64,000 bases of DNA, from contig NZ_JNYQ01000003.1 of assembly GCF_000717245.1 (NCBI RefSeq), positions 1 to 64,000 on the forward strand, in the 5' to 3' direction. Under the pieces are notes generated by a model. The model searched no databases. It was given only the letters and a program-made list of their open reading frames with translations, and was not told the origin of the DNA. Source of the stretch: Kitasatospora papulosa (GTDB lineage: Bacteria; Actinomycetota; Actinomycetes; Streptomycetales; Streptomycetaceae). The position numbers and the translations under genes were made by a program. Shown piece by piece: positions 17,727 through 26,007 of this stretch. Each line of letters begins with the position of its first letter. Position 1 is the stretch's first letter.

Positions 17727-20700
17727 CACGCCTCCCGGGCCGGGAGAGCGTCACCGGTGACCGGCAGGGCCGTGTGGTGCGCGAGCTCGGCGGCGATGAT
17801 GTCCGCCACCTGTGGGACCTCGGCGCTTTCCAGTATCTCCCAGTGGTCGCAGTCCATGGTCTCGATCCGGAGCCCGGCGCAACGGCGACGCCAGAAGTCG
17901 CGCACCTCCGCGTGGAAGGGGGTGTCCTCCAGCCCCGGCACCGCCTGGGCGAGGACGACCCGTGCACCGGAGGTGGCGGGGACGTGGTCCCGGGCGGTCA
18001 TCCGGTTGTGGTTGTAGATCTGGAAGTACCGCTCCACCTGGGCGTCCTCGATACCGGGGTACATGCCGTTGAACCGCACCAGCTTGTCGCGGAACTCGGC
18101 CATGTCCACGGGGGCGACGGCTTCGCGGGCGGCCGGGTCGTCGGTGGCCTGGGTGTCGAGCAGGACGACGCTGACGTCGGTGCGGCCGCCGAGGGCGAGT
18201 CGGCGTCCCATCTCGTGGGCGACGAGCCCGCCGTAGGACAGGCCGGTCAGCACGATCGGCCCCGGACCCAGCGGCTCCAGGAGCCGTAGGTACGTCTCGG
18301 CCATCGCCTCGACGTTCGGCAGGTGGCTCTCCCCCTCGTTCAGCCCCGGGGACTGGATGCCGTGCAGGGCCACCGAGTCGGGCAGCAGTCCGGCCAGCGG
18401 CAGATAGCAGAAGGCCGTGCCTCCGGCGGGGTGTACGCAGATCACCCGCGCGCCCGTGCCGCCCCGGAACTCGATGACGTTGCCCGTGGCGCCGGGGGTC
18501 CCTCCCTCGCGCAGTACCGCGCCGAGGGCCTCGATGGTCGGCCGGAGGATGATCTCGGCCACCGGCATGGAGCGGCCGAAGGTTTCGGAGACACGGTGGG
18601 CCATCTTGATCGCGGACAGGGAGGTGCCGCCCCTCTCGAAGAAGTCGTCGCTGATGCCTATGTCCGGGGCGAGCAGGATCTCTCCCCATATCCGGTACAG
18701 CTCGTGCTCTATGTGGTCGCGCGGGCTGGCCGCGTTGACCCCGTGGGACGTCCGGGAGCGTGCGAGTTCGAGCAGCGCCTCCCGGTCGAGTTTGCCGCTG
18801 CGGTTGAGCGGGAGGGCCGGCAGGTCCACGAAGACGGCAGGGACCATGTAGTCGGGCAGCAGGCGGGAGAGCTCGGTGCGCCAGTCCTGGGTGGTGCGCT
18901 GTACCGCCTCGCCCCGCCCGACACAGCCCACGAGCCGGGGCTGCCCCTCCGTGTCCGGGTCGACCAGGACGACCGCTTCCCGGACCCCGGGCAGTGTGCC
19001 CAGCGCGGCCTCGATCTCGGCCGGCTCGATCCGGAAGCCGCGCAGCTTCACCTGGTCGTCGGCGCGGCCGGCGTAATGGGCCTGGCCGTCGGGGAGGCGG
19101 CGGGCGAGGTCACCGGTGCGGTAGACGCGTTCGCCGGGCAGGAACGGGTCGGGCAGGAAGCGTTCCTCGGTGAGGTCGGGGCGGTTGAGGTAGCCCCGGG
19201 CGAGGCAGTCACCGCCGAGGTAGACCTCGCCGACCACGCCGGGCGGGACCGGTCGCAGGTCCGCGTCGAGCACGTACAGACGGGTGTTGCCGAGCGGGCG
19301 CCCCACGGGGCACTGCCGCTCCAGCGGGCCGGGCTCGTAGTAGGCGGTGCTGTAGAGCGTCGTCTCGGTGGGTCCGTAGCCGAAGCAGATCCGCAGGCCG
19401 GGCAGGTGCCGGGTCAGGCGGTGCAGGGCGGCCTCGGTGAGCGACTCGACGCCGGTGAGCAGGGTACGCAGCCGGAGTCCGGCCAGCCGCAGCGCGGGGT
19501 CCTCGTCGATCCACTTCACGTAGGCGGGCGGCAGGAAGGCCTGGGTGATGCCGTGCTCGCCCATCCACGTCATGAGGGACGCCGGGTCGCCGCGCAGTTC
19601 CTCGGGGACGATGTGGAGCGTTCCCCCGGTGATCAGTGGGAGCAGCAGTTCGTGGACCGAGGCGTCGAACCCGATGCTCGACCAGGCGGAGCCGGGCTCG
19701 CCGGGGCCGGACCCCATGCGGGACTGCCAGTTGGCGAACAGGTTGAGCACGCTGCGGTGCTCCACCGCGACGCCCTTGGGCCGTCCGGTGGAACCGGAGG
19801 TGAAGATCACGTAGGCGAGGCGGTCCGGGGTGTGGCCGATGCCGCCCGGCGCCCGCTCGCCGGTTCCCTCGGCCTCGACGGCCGCCAGGTCCAGCCACCC
19901 GCCCGGGCGTCCGTCGCCGACACCGTCGCTCAGCACCACCGGGCAGGCCGCGTCCTCGATCATGGCGGCGAGCCGCTCGTAAGGCTGCCCGGGGTCGAGA
20001 GGGAGGTAGGCGGCACCAGCCTTGAGGATGCCGAGGATGCCGACGGCCAGTGCGGTGGTGCGGCTGACATGCAGGCCCACCACGTCGCTGGGCCCCACGG
20101 AGCGGGCGGTGAGAGCGTGGGCGAGGCGGTCGGCGCGACGGTCGAGGGCCGCGTAGTCCAAGGTACCGTCCCGACCCACGACGGCGGTGTGGTGCGGCCG
20201 CGCGCGCACCTGATCCTCGAACAGCTCCACGAGCCCGGTGGCCGCCAGGACGGACTTCGGCGTCACCGAGCCCTCGGGGGCGTGCGGTGAGAGCTCCAGG
20301 ACGCTGCCGGTGGCATCCCAGTCGCGCAGCAGGCGCAACTGCTCCTCGTCTTCCATCAGCTCCAGCGCCCCGATGGTCCGCTCCGGCGCGCGGGCCATGT
20401 CCCGGAGCAGGTGTTCGAGGTGTCGGGCCCAGCGCTGCGCCGTCGCCCGGTCGTAGAGGGAGGTCGCGTAGTCCAGGTGGCCGGTGACGCGGTCCCCGGC
20501 GTCGACCGCCACCAGCGACAGTTCGAAACGCGCGGGAGCATGGCCGATCGGAAGGGGCCGCACCTGCACTCCGGGCAGGTCGAGGAGGTCGTGCCGGTCC
20601 GGCTGCCAGGCGAACATCGTCTGGAAGAGGGGCGTGTGGGCGGCGCTGCGAGGCGGGTTGACCAGTTCCACCATGCGCTCGAAAGGCAGGTCCTGGTTCC

Positions 20701-21865
20701 TGAGCGCCTCGCGTACGACGGCGCGGGTGCGCGTCAGCGCCTCGGCCGCTGTGGGTGAGCCGGACAGGTCGACCCGTAGGGGCAGCGAGTTGACGAGGAA
20801 GCCGATCAGGTCCGCGGCGGCGGGCCCTCGGCGATTGGCGACCGGGCTGCCGACAACGATGTCTTCGCGTCCGGAGAGCCGGGAGAGCAGGATCGCCCAC
20901 CCGGTCAGGACGGTCACGAAGAGCGTGGCGCCGTGCCTGCGTGCCATGGCTCGCAGCGCGTCGGTGGTCGCCGCGTCGACCGCGAACTCGACCCGGCCGC
21001 CCTCGTAGGCCTGCTCGGCGGGGCGCGTGCGGTCGGCGGGCAGCTCCAGCACGGCGGGGGCGCCCGCGAGCACGCCTTGCCAGTAGGACTCCTGGGCGGA
21101 CAGAGCACCGTCGGTGACGGCGTCGTGCTGAACCTGCGCGTGGTCGGCGTACTGCACGTCGAGCGGAGGCAGCGGGTCGGTGTCACCGGATGTCCGGGCC
21201 GCGTAGAGGCGGCCGAGCTCTCGCATCATGACGCCCATCGAATGTCCGTCGTAGACGGTGTGATGGAACGTCAGCAGGAGGATCTGGCTCCCCTCCCCCA
21301 GAGTGACCAGGGTTCCGCGTCCCAGCGGTCCGACGGCAAGGTCGAAGGGGGTGCCGGCCTCCTCCGCCCTGAGCGCTTCGAGGCGCGCCTCGGGGTCAGC
21401 GCTGTCCGTGAGGTCGACGAGAGCCAGGGAGAAACCGGCGCCGGGCGGGTCGATGTGCTGCCACACCTCCCCCTCGCTCTCCACCAGGCGTGTCCGGAGC
21501 GCTTCATGACGCTCTGTCAGCATGTCGAGGCAGTGGGCCAGGGCGTCGCGGTCGAGCGGCCCGTCGAGCCGGAAGGCGAGCGGTTCGTTGTACGCGGCGT
21601 TCCCGCTGGGGAGCTGGGCCAGGAACCAGAGGCGCTTCTGGGCGAACGAGGCCGGCCTGACAGCCGCCGGGACACCGGAATCGCGTGGCCCGACCGGCTC
21701 CGGAGCCGTCGGCGAGGGGGGAGTGACATGGCGTGAGGCGTGTGGCACCGGGGGGCTGCCTTCCCGACTGTGTACGTGCGTGACGGTGGGACCGCGCGGC
21801 CCCGCGCCTCGCTGCGTGGTGTGAGCACGGGCCGCGGAGCCGCTGGCGCACGGGATCGACCACAT
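17726..21865 (-). CDS. NRPS: C-A-T-TE
   Basis: This single-module synthetase has about 1379 residues. Condensation domain: ASFAQKRLWFLAQL near 72 and FHHTVYDG near 203. Adenylation domain: FTSGSTGRPKG near 690, with specificity residues that I align as D-A-H-F-L-G-G-L-Y. Carrier: GGTSL near 1077. Thioesterase: GLSYGG near 1211, with a late His in CDHWEI. Because condensation comes first, it probably N-acylates its amino acid from an acyl-CoA. Having its own thioesterase means it need not pass the chain in line to the hybrid synthetase. The start is uncertain: the first 70 residues are low-complexity, and a GTG inside them (VPHASRH) has a better ribosome-binding site. The stop overlaps the next gene. 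Confidence 0.93.
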   Translation of the reverse strand: MWSIPCASGSAARAHTTQRGAGPRGPTVTHVHSREGSPPVPHASRHVTPPSPTAPEPVGPRDSGVPAAVRPASFAQKRLWFLAQLPSGNAAYNEPLAFRLDGPLDRDALAHCLDMLTERHEALRTRLVESEGEVWQHIDPPGAGFSLALVDLTDSADPEARLEALRAEEAGTPFDLAVGPLGRGTLVTLGEGSQILLLTFHHTVYDGHSMGVMMRELGRLYAARTSGDTDPLPPLDVQYADHAQVQHDAVTDGALSAQESYWQGVLAGAPAVLELPADRTRPAEQAYEGGRVEFAVDAATTDALRAMARRHGATLFVTVLTGWAILLSRLSGREDIVVGSPVANRRGPAAADLIGFLVNSLPLRVDLSGSPTAAEALTRTRAVVREALRNQDLPFERMVELVNPPRSAAHTPLFQTMFAWQPDRHDLLDLPGVQVRPLPIGHAPARFELSLVAVDAGDRVTGHLDYATSLYDRATAQRWARHLEHLLRDMARAPERTIGALELMEDEEQLRLLRDWDATGSVLELSPHAPEGSVTPKSVLAATGLVELFEDQVRARPHHTAVVGRDGTLDYAALDRRADRLAHALTARSVGPSDVVGLHVSRTTALAVGILGILKAGAAYLPLDPGQPYERLAAMIEDAACPVVLSDGVGDGRPGGWLDLAAVEAEGTGERAPGGIGHTPDRLAYVIFTSGSTGRPKGVAVEHRSVLNLFANWQSRMGSGPGEPGSAWSSIGFDASVHELLLPLITGGTLHIVPEELRGDPASLMTWMGEHGITQAFLPPAYVKWIDEDPALRLAGLRLRTLLTGVESLTEAALHRLTRHLPGLRICFGYGPTETTLYSTAYYEPGPLERQCPVGRPLGNTRLYVLDADLRPVPPGVVGEVYLGGDCLARGYLNRPDLTEERFLPDPFLPGERVYRTGDLARRLPDGQAHYAGRADDQVKLRGFRIEPAEIEAALGTLPGVREAVVLVDPDTEGQPRLVGCVGRGEAVQRTTQDWRTELSRLLPDYMVPAVFVDLPALPLNRSGKLDREALLELARSRTSHGVNAASPRDHIEHELYRIWGEILLAPDIGISDDFFERGGTSLSAIKMAHRVSETFGRSMPVAEIILRPTIEALGAVLREGGTPGATGNVIEFRGGTGARVICVHPAGGTAFCYLPLAGLLPDSVALHGIQSPGLNEGESHLPNVEAMAETYLRLLEPLGPGPIVLTGLSYGGLVAHEMGRRLALGGRTDVSVVLLDTQATDDPAAREAVAPVDMAEFRDKLVRFNGMYPGIEDAQVERYFQIYNHNRMTARDHVPATSGARVVLAQAVPGLEDTPFHAEVRDFWRRRCAGLRIETMDCDHWEILESAEVPQVADIIAAELAHHTALPVTGDALPAREA

Positions 21866-22326
21866 GCCGACCGTGTCGCGCGCGCTACCCGGCCCGCACC
21901 GGCCTCACGACCGAACAGAAGCGATCAAGGCTGCCGTCCCGCGATGATTGATCATGCCGATCCGGCCTGTCAACAGTTCCCCGGCGGGCCGGGAGGACGG
22001 AGATACGGTCGCTTGGGCGGCTTGTCCTGTCCCGGGGCATCCGTGGTCTCCGCCCCGGGTGTCGGTGGTCCGGCCGAGCACGTTCCCCCGACCGAGCCGC
22101 CGATCCGCGCGCCTGCCGCGCGCCGGGCGACACCCACGTCAGATGCTGCTCCTACCGCTCCCCCGGGCGAGGAGCAGCCGACCACCGGTGGCACACAAGG
22201 CCCGAGACCCGCCTGCCTCCCCGCCCCGGCCTGTGCGCGCCGGTCGAACCGCGTCGGCTCGCCAGGATCCTCACCGCCCTGACGACGGGGCGCAGCGGTC
22301 CCCCCGGGACCCGCGCACAAACGTGC
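21866..22326. promoter_or_regulatory. 461-bp leader upstream of the NRPS operon
   Basis: This gap must hold the promoter of the minus-strand NRPS operon, because the upstream tspO-like gene is unrelated. I see no convincing -35/-10 pair. A small dyad (ATGAT-TG-ATCAT, 21944-21955) lies about 80 bp before the proposed NRPS start and is a weak operator candidate. Otherwise nothing recognisable. Confidence 0.4.
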
Positions 22327-22848
22327 TCACAGGTGATCTCGCCGGCGCGGGTTGCGTCGCACGAGCGAGACGTTCAAGGCGGTGGCGAAGAGGCACCAGG
22401 CGGCGTAGGGGGTGAGGGCGGCGGCAGCGGCACGGTCGGTGGCCGCCATGCGGCGGATGAGGTGCACGTTGCTGACATCCAGCAGCAAGGTGCCGGCCAG
22501 CCCGGCCTGCGGGCTCCTGCGGCGGAAGAACAGTTGGTTCCACGCCGCGTTCAACACCAGGTTCACTCCCACGCCGGCCGCCAAGCGGGAACGCTCGGAG
22601 CCCCGGGCACGGCTGAGCCCTCGGCCGGCGGCCCACGCCACAGACGCGTAGAGCGGCGTCCACACCACGCCGAATGCCCAGGACGGCGGCTGCCACTGTG
22701 GCTTGTCCAGCGCCTTGTACCAGGCGCTGTCCGCGTCGACGGCCCGTGCGCCCACGACCGCCGTCGCGGCCACGGCCGCCGCGGCGGCAGCGTAACTCTT
22801 CCACTTCCGGTGCGTTCCCGGCTTCGAACTCTCGCTGGTGCTCTTCAC
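22327..22848 (-). CDS. tspO: TspO/MBR family membrane protein
   Basis: This 173-residue protein is in the family of the peripheral benzodiazepine receptor, which binds tetrapyrroles and cholesterol-like ligands. Signature blocks are WQPPSWAFGVVWTPLY in the first loop and LNAAWNQLFFRRRSP before the later helices. Five hydrophobic segments are predicted. It starts at GTG. The C-terminus is rich in Arg. It stands alone on the minus strand, 461 bp from the NRPS operon, and I see no functional link to it. Confidence 0.85.
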   Translation of the reverse strand: MKSTSESSKPGTHRKWKSYAAAAAAVAATAVVGARAVDADSAWYKALDKPQWQPPSWAFGVVWTPLYASVAWAAGRGLSRARGSERSRLAAGVGVNLVLNAAWNQLFFRRRSPQAGLAGTLLLDVSNVHLIRRMAATDRAAAAALTPYAAWCLFATALNVSLVRRNPRRRDHL

Positions 22849-23013
22849 GGAAGGACGTATGCCCGGAATCAGAGCAGTTCCACACCCCTGTCACCGACCG
22901 GGGTATGTGCCGCTGCGCGAAGGACGGAGCTCGTCCCCGTCAGCAGCGAGAGACCGGGCAAGGAGAGCTCGCGTGTGACGCCGGGGGTCGGCAGCTCCGA
23001 TTCCGAGCAGACG

Positions 23014-23451
23014 TCAGGCCGCGTTCCTTTCGATCGCGGCGGGCATGCTGACCGTGATCTCGTCGCCCAGTCGCTCGAATTCGCGGCGCAGGAAGGGGTC
23101 GGCGAGTCGCGCCAGGCCGTGGAACCGGATCGTCGCGCGGTAGGTGATGACCGTGGAATCCCCCTCGGTCCGGAAGCTCAGGTCGTCGCGTGAGGTGGCG
23201 GTCTTGTTCGTGCCGACGAAGACCACATGGTCATCCGTCAGCGTGACCAAGCGGTACGTGAGTTCCGTGCGCCGGCCTCGGAACTCGGAGACGTTGTGCC
23301 ACTGAGCGCCTTCGACCGGCGGGCCGCTGTCGATGCGGTCGCATTCCTGCGTCCCGGGGTCCCAGTCGACCGCATGGGAGAAATCGGCCAGATAGCGCAC
23401 GACCTCAGCCAACGGGCGCCGGACGGTGACCTGTCGTTCCACATGGACCAT
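23014..23451 (-). CDS. SRPBCC-fold protein (polyketide cyclase/START-like)
   Basis: This 145-residue SRPBCC-fold protein shows the family opening VHVERQVTVRRPLAEVVRYL, then WDPGTQECDRI and a long C-terminal helix (FERLGDEITVSMPAAIER). Such proteins bind hydrophobic ligands, and many of these short stand-alone members have no known function. ATG 23451 is preferred over a GTG at 23469 because AAGGAAG sits at the right distance before it. No neighbour suggests a pathway. Confidence 0.75.
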   Translation of the reverse strand: MVHVERQVTVRRPLAEVVRYLADFSHAVDWDPGTQECDRIDSGPPVEGAQWHNVSEFRGRRTELTYRLVTLTDDHVVFVGTNKTATSRDDLSFRTEGDSTVITYRATIRFHGLARLADPFLRREFERLGDEITVSMPAAIERNAA

Positions 23452-23878
23452 GGGGACTTCCTTCTTCACGCCTGCCGAGCACGGGGATGGGGGTGATCAC
23501 GACAAAGCTACAGGTGCGGCCGCACCCGGCGGACCGCCCCCGACGAGGTTCGAGCCCGGACCCGACGGCCGAAGCTGACCCGACTGCCCCGTCGAAGGAG
23601 TGCAGGCTGTCGCCCGGTGCGCCCGGTCGAAGGCGGCGCGCACGGACCTTCGGCCGCTGGAGCGGGTGAGGACAGGGGGACGTAAGGCAGCCCTCCTGGG
23701 CACGAGGGGCCGGCTCACCGGCAGCACGATGTTCTCCTGCCAGGCGCAGCAAGGACCGGCCGGACGCGCGGGACGACCACGCGTCCGAGAACGCCCGCGG
23801 GCTTTCCACCGAAAGCGGTGACGCATACCGGTGGAGCGGGAGGGCACACGGCAGGACACATCAACCTGGGAGACCTTC
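23452..23878. other. 427-bp divergent intergenic region
   Basis: Between the minus-strand SRPBCC gene and the plus-strand DUF6411-like gene I see no further gene, hairpin or clear promoter box. Frames open here on both strands look like GC-driven shadows. Confidence 0.4.
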
Positions 23879-24121
23879 ATGGTGATCGTTGGCATTGTCG
23901 CTGTCTGTGTGGTTCTGGCCGTTCTTGCCTTCTTCGTGCCTCGGCTGTCCCGCCACCCCGAACGCGGGACCCAGCGAACCCTCGGGGCCGGCTCGCGCGC
24001 CGGGGGCAAGGCTCCTGGGGTGCTCGGCCGCCTCTTCAGCAAGCCGTTCCGAAGCAGCTCCAAGGCCGTGGGCAGCAGCGGCTCCGCCGGGCGTCGGGCC
24101 CGCAGCCGCATGCCGTTCTGA
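23879..24121 (+). CDS. Small membrane-anchored protein, DUF6411-like
   Basis: This 80-residue protein has one N-terminal transmembrane helix (VIVGIVAVCVVLAVLAFFVP) followed by a basic tail RLSRHPERGTQRTLGAGSR and an Arg/Ser/Gly-rich end. I recognise it as a small conserved Streptomyces protein resembling DUF6411; function unknown. ATG 23879 follows GGGAGA and starts right at the membrane helix. An upstream in-frame start at 23831 would put 16 polar residues ahead of the helix. A 23-bp hairpin follows the gene. Confidence 0.7.
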   Translation: MVIVGIVAVCVVLAVLAFFVPRLSRHPERGTQRTLGAGSRAGGKAPGVLGRLFSKPFRSSSKAVGSSGSAGRRARSRMPF

Positions 24122-24193
24122 CACGTTGTCGGCTCCGGCCACGACACGGACCGCGGGTGACGCGAAGCGTCCCTCTTCGAAGGCGGTAACCGG

Positions 24194-24241
24194 TTCGGCC
24201 CCGTAGTCGGGCGGGAGGTCCCGCCCGACTACGGGGCCGAA
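24194..24241. terminator. Strong hairpin, 23-bp stem
   Basis: Arms 24194-24216 and 24219-24241 are perfect reverse complements with a 2-base loop (GG). It lies 72 bp after the DUF6411-like stop. No U-tract, as is usual for Streptomyces terminators. Confidence 0.7.
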
Positions 24242-24384
24242 CTGCACTCCGCACGGCGGAAGGTGGCGCAACGATGCGCCGCGGTGGCAGGGTACGCGCC
24301 GTTCCCCGCCGGGGCCGGGCCGGCAACGGCCGGCGCCCCGGTCGTCACAGGTTCACCGGTTCGGTGGTGCCGTTCGGTGCGATG

Positions 24385-24425
24385 CCCGCAACGTTTTCCG
24401 ACACGCTTCGGAAAAACGTTGCGGG
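24385..24425. promoter_or_regulatory. Near-perfect 17-bp inverted repeat before the reductase
   Basis: CCCGCAACGTTTTCCGA (24385-24401) pairs with 24408-24425, which carries one extra A; the spacer is six bases. The position about 90 bp upstream of the plus-strand reductase suggests an operator or attenuator rather than a terminator of a distant gene. Confidence 0.45.
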
Positions 24426-24513
24426 CCGCTGTCGATCCGGCCACGTCCCGTTCGACGTGATGATGTGCGGCCCTTCGCCGCACGATGGCACGACAGAACG
24501 AACGAGGACACAC

Positions 24514-25158
24514 GTGGATCAGCTGCTGAGAGTGATGAACTTCAACGTCTCGAGTGACGGCATCGGTGCCGGTGAGCACCAGAGTCTCGAGCGGCCGTTC
24601 GGCCTGGACAGCCCGGAGAGGCTCTTCGCCTGGGCGGGGGCCACGGCGAGCTGGCCCATGCGTACGGACCCTGGGGGGAGCAGGGGCCTCGACGACTACT
24701 TCACCCGGGACTTCGCGCGCGACATCGGCGCCGAGATCATGGGCCGCAACAAGTTCGGGCCTCACCGGGGTCCCTGGCAGGACCATGACTGGCGCGGCTG
24801 GTGGGGTGACGAGCCCCCGTTCCGGACCCCCGTGTACGTCATGACCCACCACACGCGTCCGTCGTTCACGCTCGCAGACACCACCTTTCACTTCGTCGAC
24901 GCCGACCCGGCCACGGTCCTGGATCGGGCGCGGGGGGCGGCGCAGGGAAAGGACGTGCGGCTCGGTGGTGGGGTCACCACCGTCCGGCAGTTCCTTGAAG
25001 CAGACCTCGTCGACACCCTGCATGTGGCGGTCTCGCCGGTAGAGCTCGGTTCCGGGCTACGCCTCTGGGAGTCCCCCGACGAGTTGCTCGACCGGTTCCA
25101 CCTGGAGGTCGTGCCCAGCCCGAGTGGCGTGATGCACCACCTGTTCTGGAGAAGGTGA
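24514..25158 (+). CDS. Dihydrofolate reductase family protein (RibD C-terminal-like)
   Basis: This 214-residue protein has the DHFR/RibD reductase fold. It opens with LLRVMNFNVSSDGIGAG. A central GAEIMGRNKFGP block matches the nucleotide-binding AxxxGRxT-type strand, and the C-terminal part has LGGGVTTVRQFLEADLVD and HVAVSPVELGSG, typical of stand-alone RibD-like reductases. These use NAD(P)H; substrates are mostly unknown. GTG 24514 has GAGGA six bases ahead. The frame is open further upstream but through the hairpin region. It stands alone and converges on the TetR gene. Confidence 0.82.
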   Translation: MDQLLRVMNFNVSSDGIGAGEHQSLERPFGLDSPERLFAWAGATASWPMRTDPGGSRGLDDYFTRDFARDIGAEIMGRNKFGPHRGPWQDHDWRGWWGDEPPFRTPVYVMTHHTRPSFTLADTTFHFVDADPATVLDRARGAAQGKDVRLGGGVTTVRQFLEADLVDTLHVAVSPVELGSGLRLWESPDELLDRFHLEVVPSPSGVMHHLFWRR

Positions 25159-25331
25159 CGCGAGGGCCCCGTTCTATCGAGCTGCGGGCTGCGGGTGCAC
25201 CGGTACAGAGGACGCGTATCCGCAGCCCGGCGAAATCCCAGGCCGCCGGCAGCGGCCCCCTTCCTCCGCCTGACCGCGGACGCCTATCGGCCCACGAGCG
25301 CGGTCGGTGTGCACCCGCATCGCACCCGTGA

Positions 25332-25892
25332 TCAGCCTGCTTCGGTCAGGGCCGCGCGTCCGGCGGCAAGGATCTCCTCGGAGAGCGGGGACCCCTTGGT
25401 GGCCCGGGACAGGACCAGCGCACCGAACAGGGTGCACAGGCGGACGATGCCGTCCTGGTCGTCGTCGGCCAGGAAATCGGCGAAGTCGGCCACACCCTCC
25501 GCGTAGACGTGACGGGCCTCACTCCCGCCGCCCTCGCGGGCGATGTCCGTGGCGAGCGCGGCGACCGGGCAGCCGTCCGCCGGGGCGTCGCGGTGCTCGT
25601 CGGAGAGGTAGGTGTCGATCAGCGCCTGCCGGGCGGCGGCGTGCTGTCCGTGGTGCCGCTCGAGTCCGGCGCTGTGGCGCCGGGCGAGCTCGGCGAAGGC
25701 GTGGGCGGTCGCCTCGTCGACGAGCGCCTCCTTGGAGGCGAACTGCTTGTAGAAGGCACCGTGGGTCAGACCGGCCGCCTTCATCAGGTCGGCGACGCTG
25801 ACCTGCATGCCCTGCTCCCTGAACAGTCGGGATGCGGTGTCCACCACCCGCCTGCGGTTCTCCTCCGCCTGCGCCTGCGATACGCGGCCCAT
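25332..25892 (-). CDS. TetR-family transcriptional repressor
   Basis: This 186-residue regulator has an N-terminal TetR helix-turn-helix, VSVADLMKAAGLTHGAFYK followed by QFASKEAL. The C-terminal part has ADGCPVAALATDIAREG, as in regulators of short-chain dehydrogenases and efflux. The start is ATG 25892 because GGGAG lies six bases before it; another ATG at 25898 abuts the Shine-Dalgarno. It is divergent from the SDR gene, with a 20-bp dyad between them, so it most likely represses that gene and itself. Confidence 0.88.
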   Translation of the reverse strand: MGRVSQAQAEENRRRVVDTASRLFREQGMQVSVADLMKAAGLTHGAFYKQFASKEALVDEATAHAFAELARRHSAGLERHHGQHAAARQALIDTYLSDEHRDAPADGCPVAALATDIAREGGGSEARHVYAEGVADFADFLADDDQDGIVRLCTLFGALVLSRATKGSPLSEEILAAGRAALTEAG

Positions 25893-25941
25893 GACCATCT
25901 CCCATTTGGATGTCGACTGGCATCTATCATAGACCCGTGTT

Positions 25942-25961
25942 TAGATTATGTACGTAATCTA
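25942..25961. promoter_or_regulatory. Candidate TetR operator
   Basis: TAGATTA (25942-25948) and TAATCTA (25955-25961) are perfect 7-bp arms around TGTACG. It is an AT-rich dyad in a GC-rich gap between the divergent TetR and SDR genes, 50 bp from the TetR start and 46 bp from the SDR start. Confidence 0.7.
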
Positions 25962-26007
25962 ATGAACTGCGGGTGGCGGACGGCGCCCGCCACGGCCAGG
26001 AGCTGAC

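Larger units (their letters stand above)
24122..24513. other. 392-bp intergenic region with two large hairpins
   Basis: It holds a 23-bp perfect stem (24194-24241), probably the terminator of the preceding gene, and a second near-perfect inverted repeat (24385-24425) about 90 bp before the reductase start. No open frame here looks coding. Confidence 0.5.
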
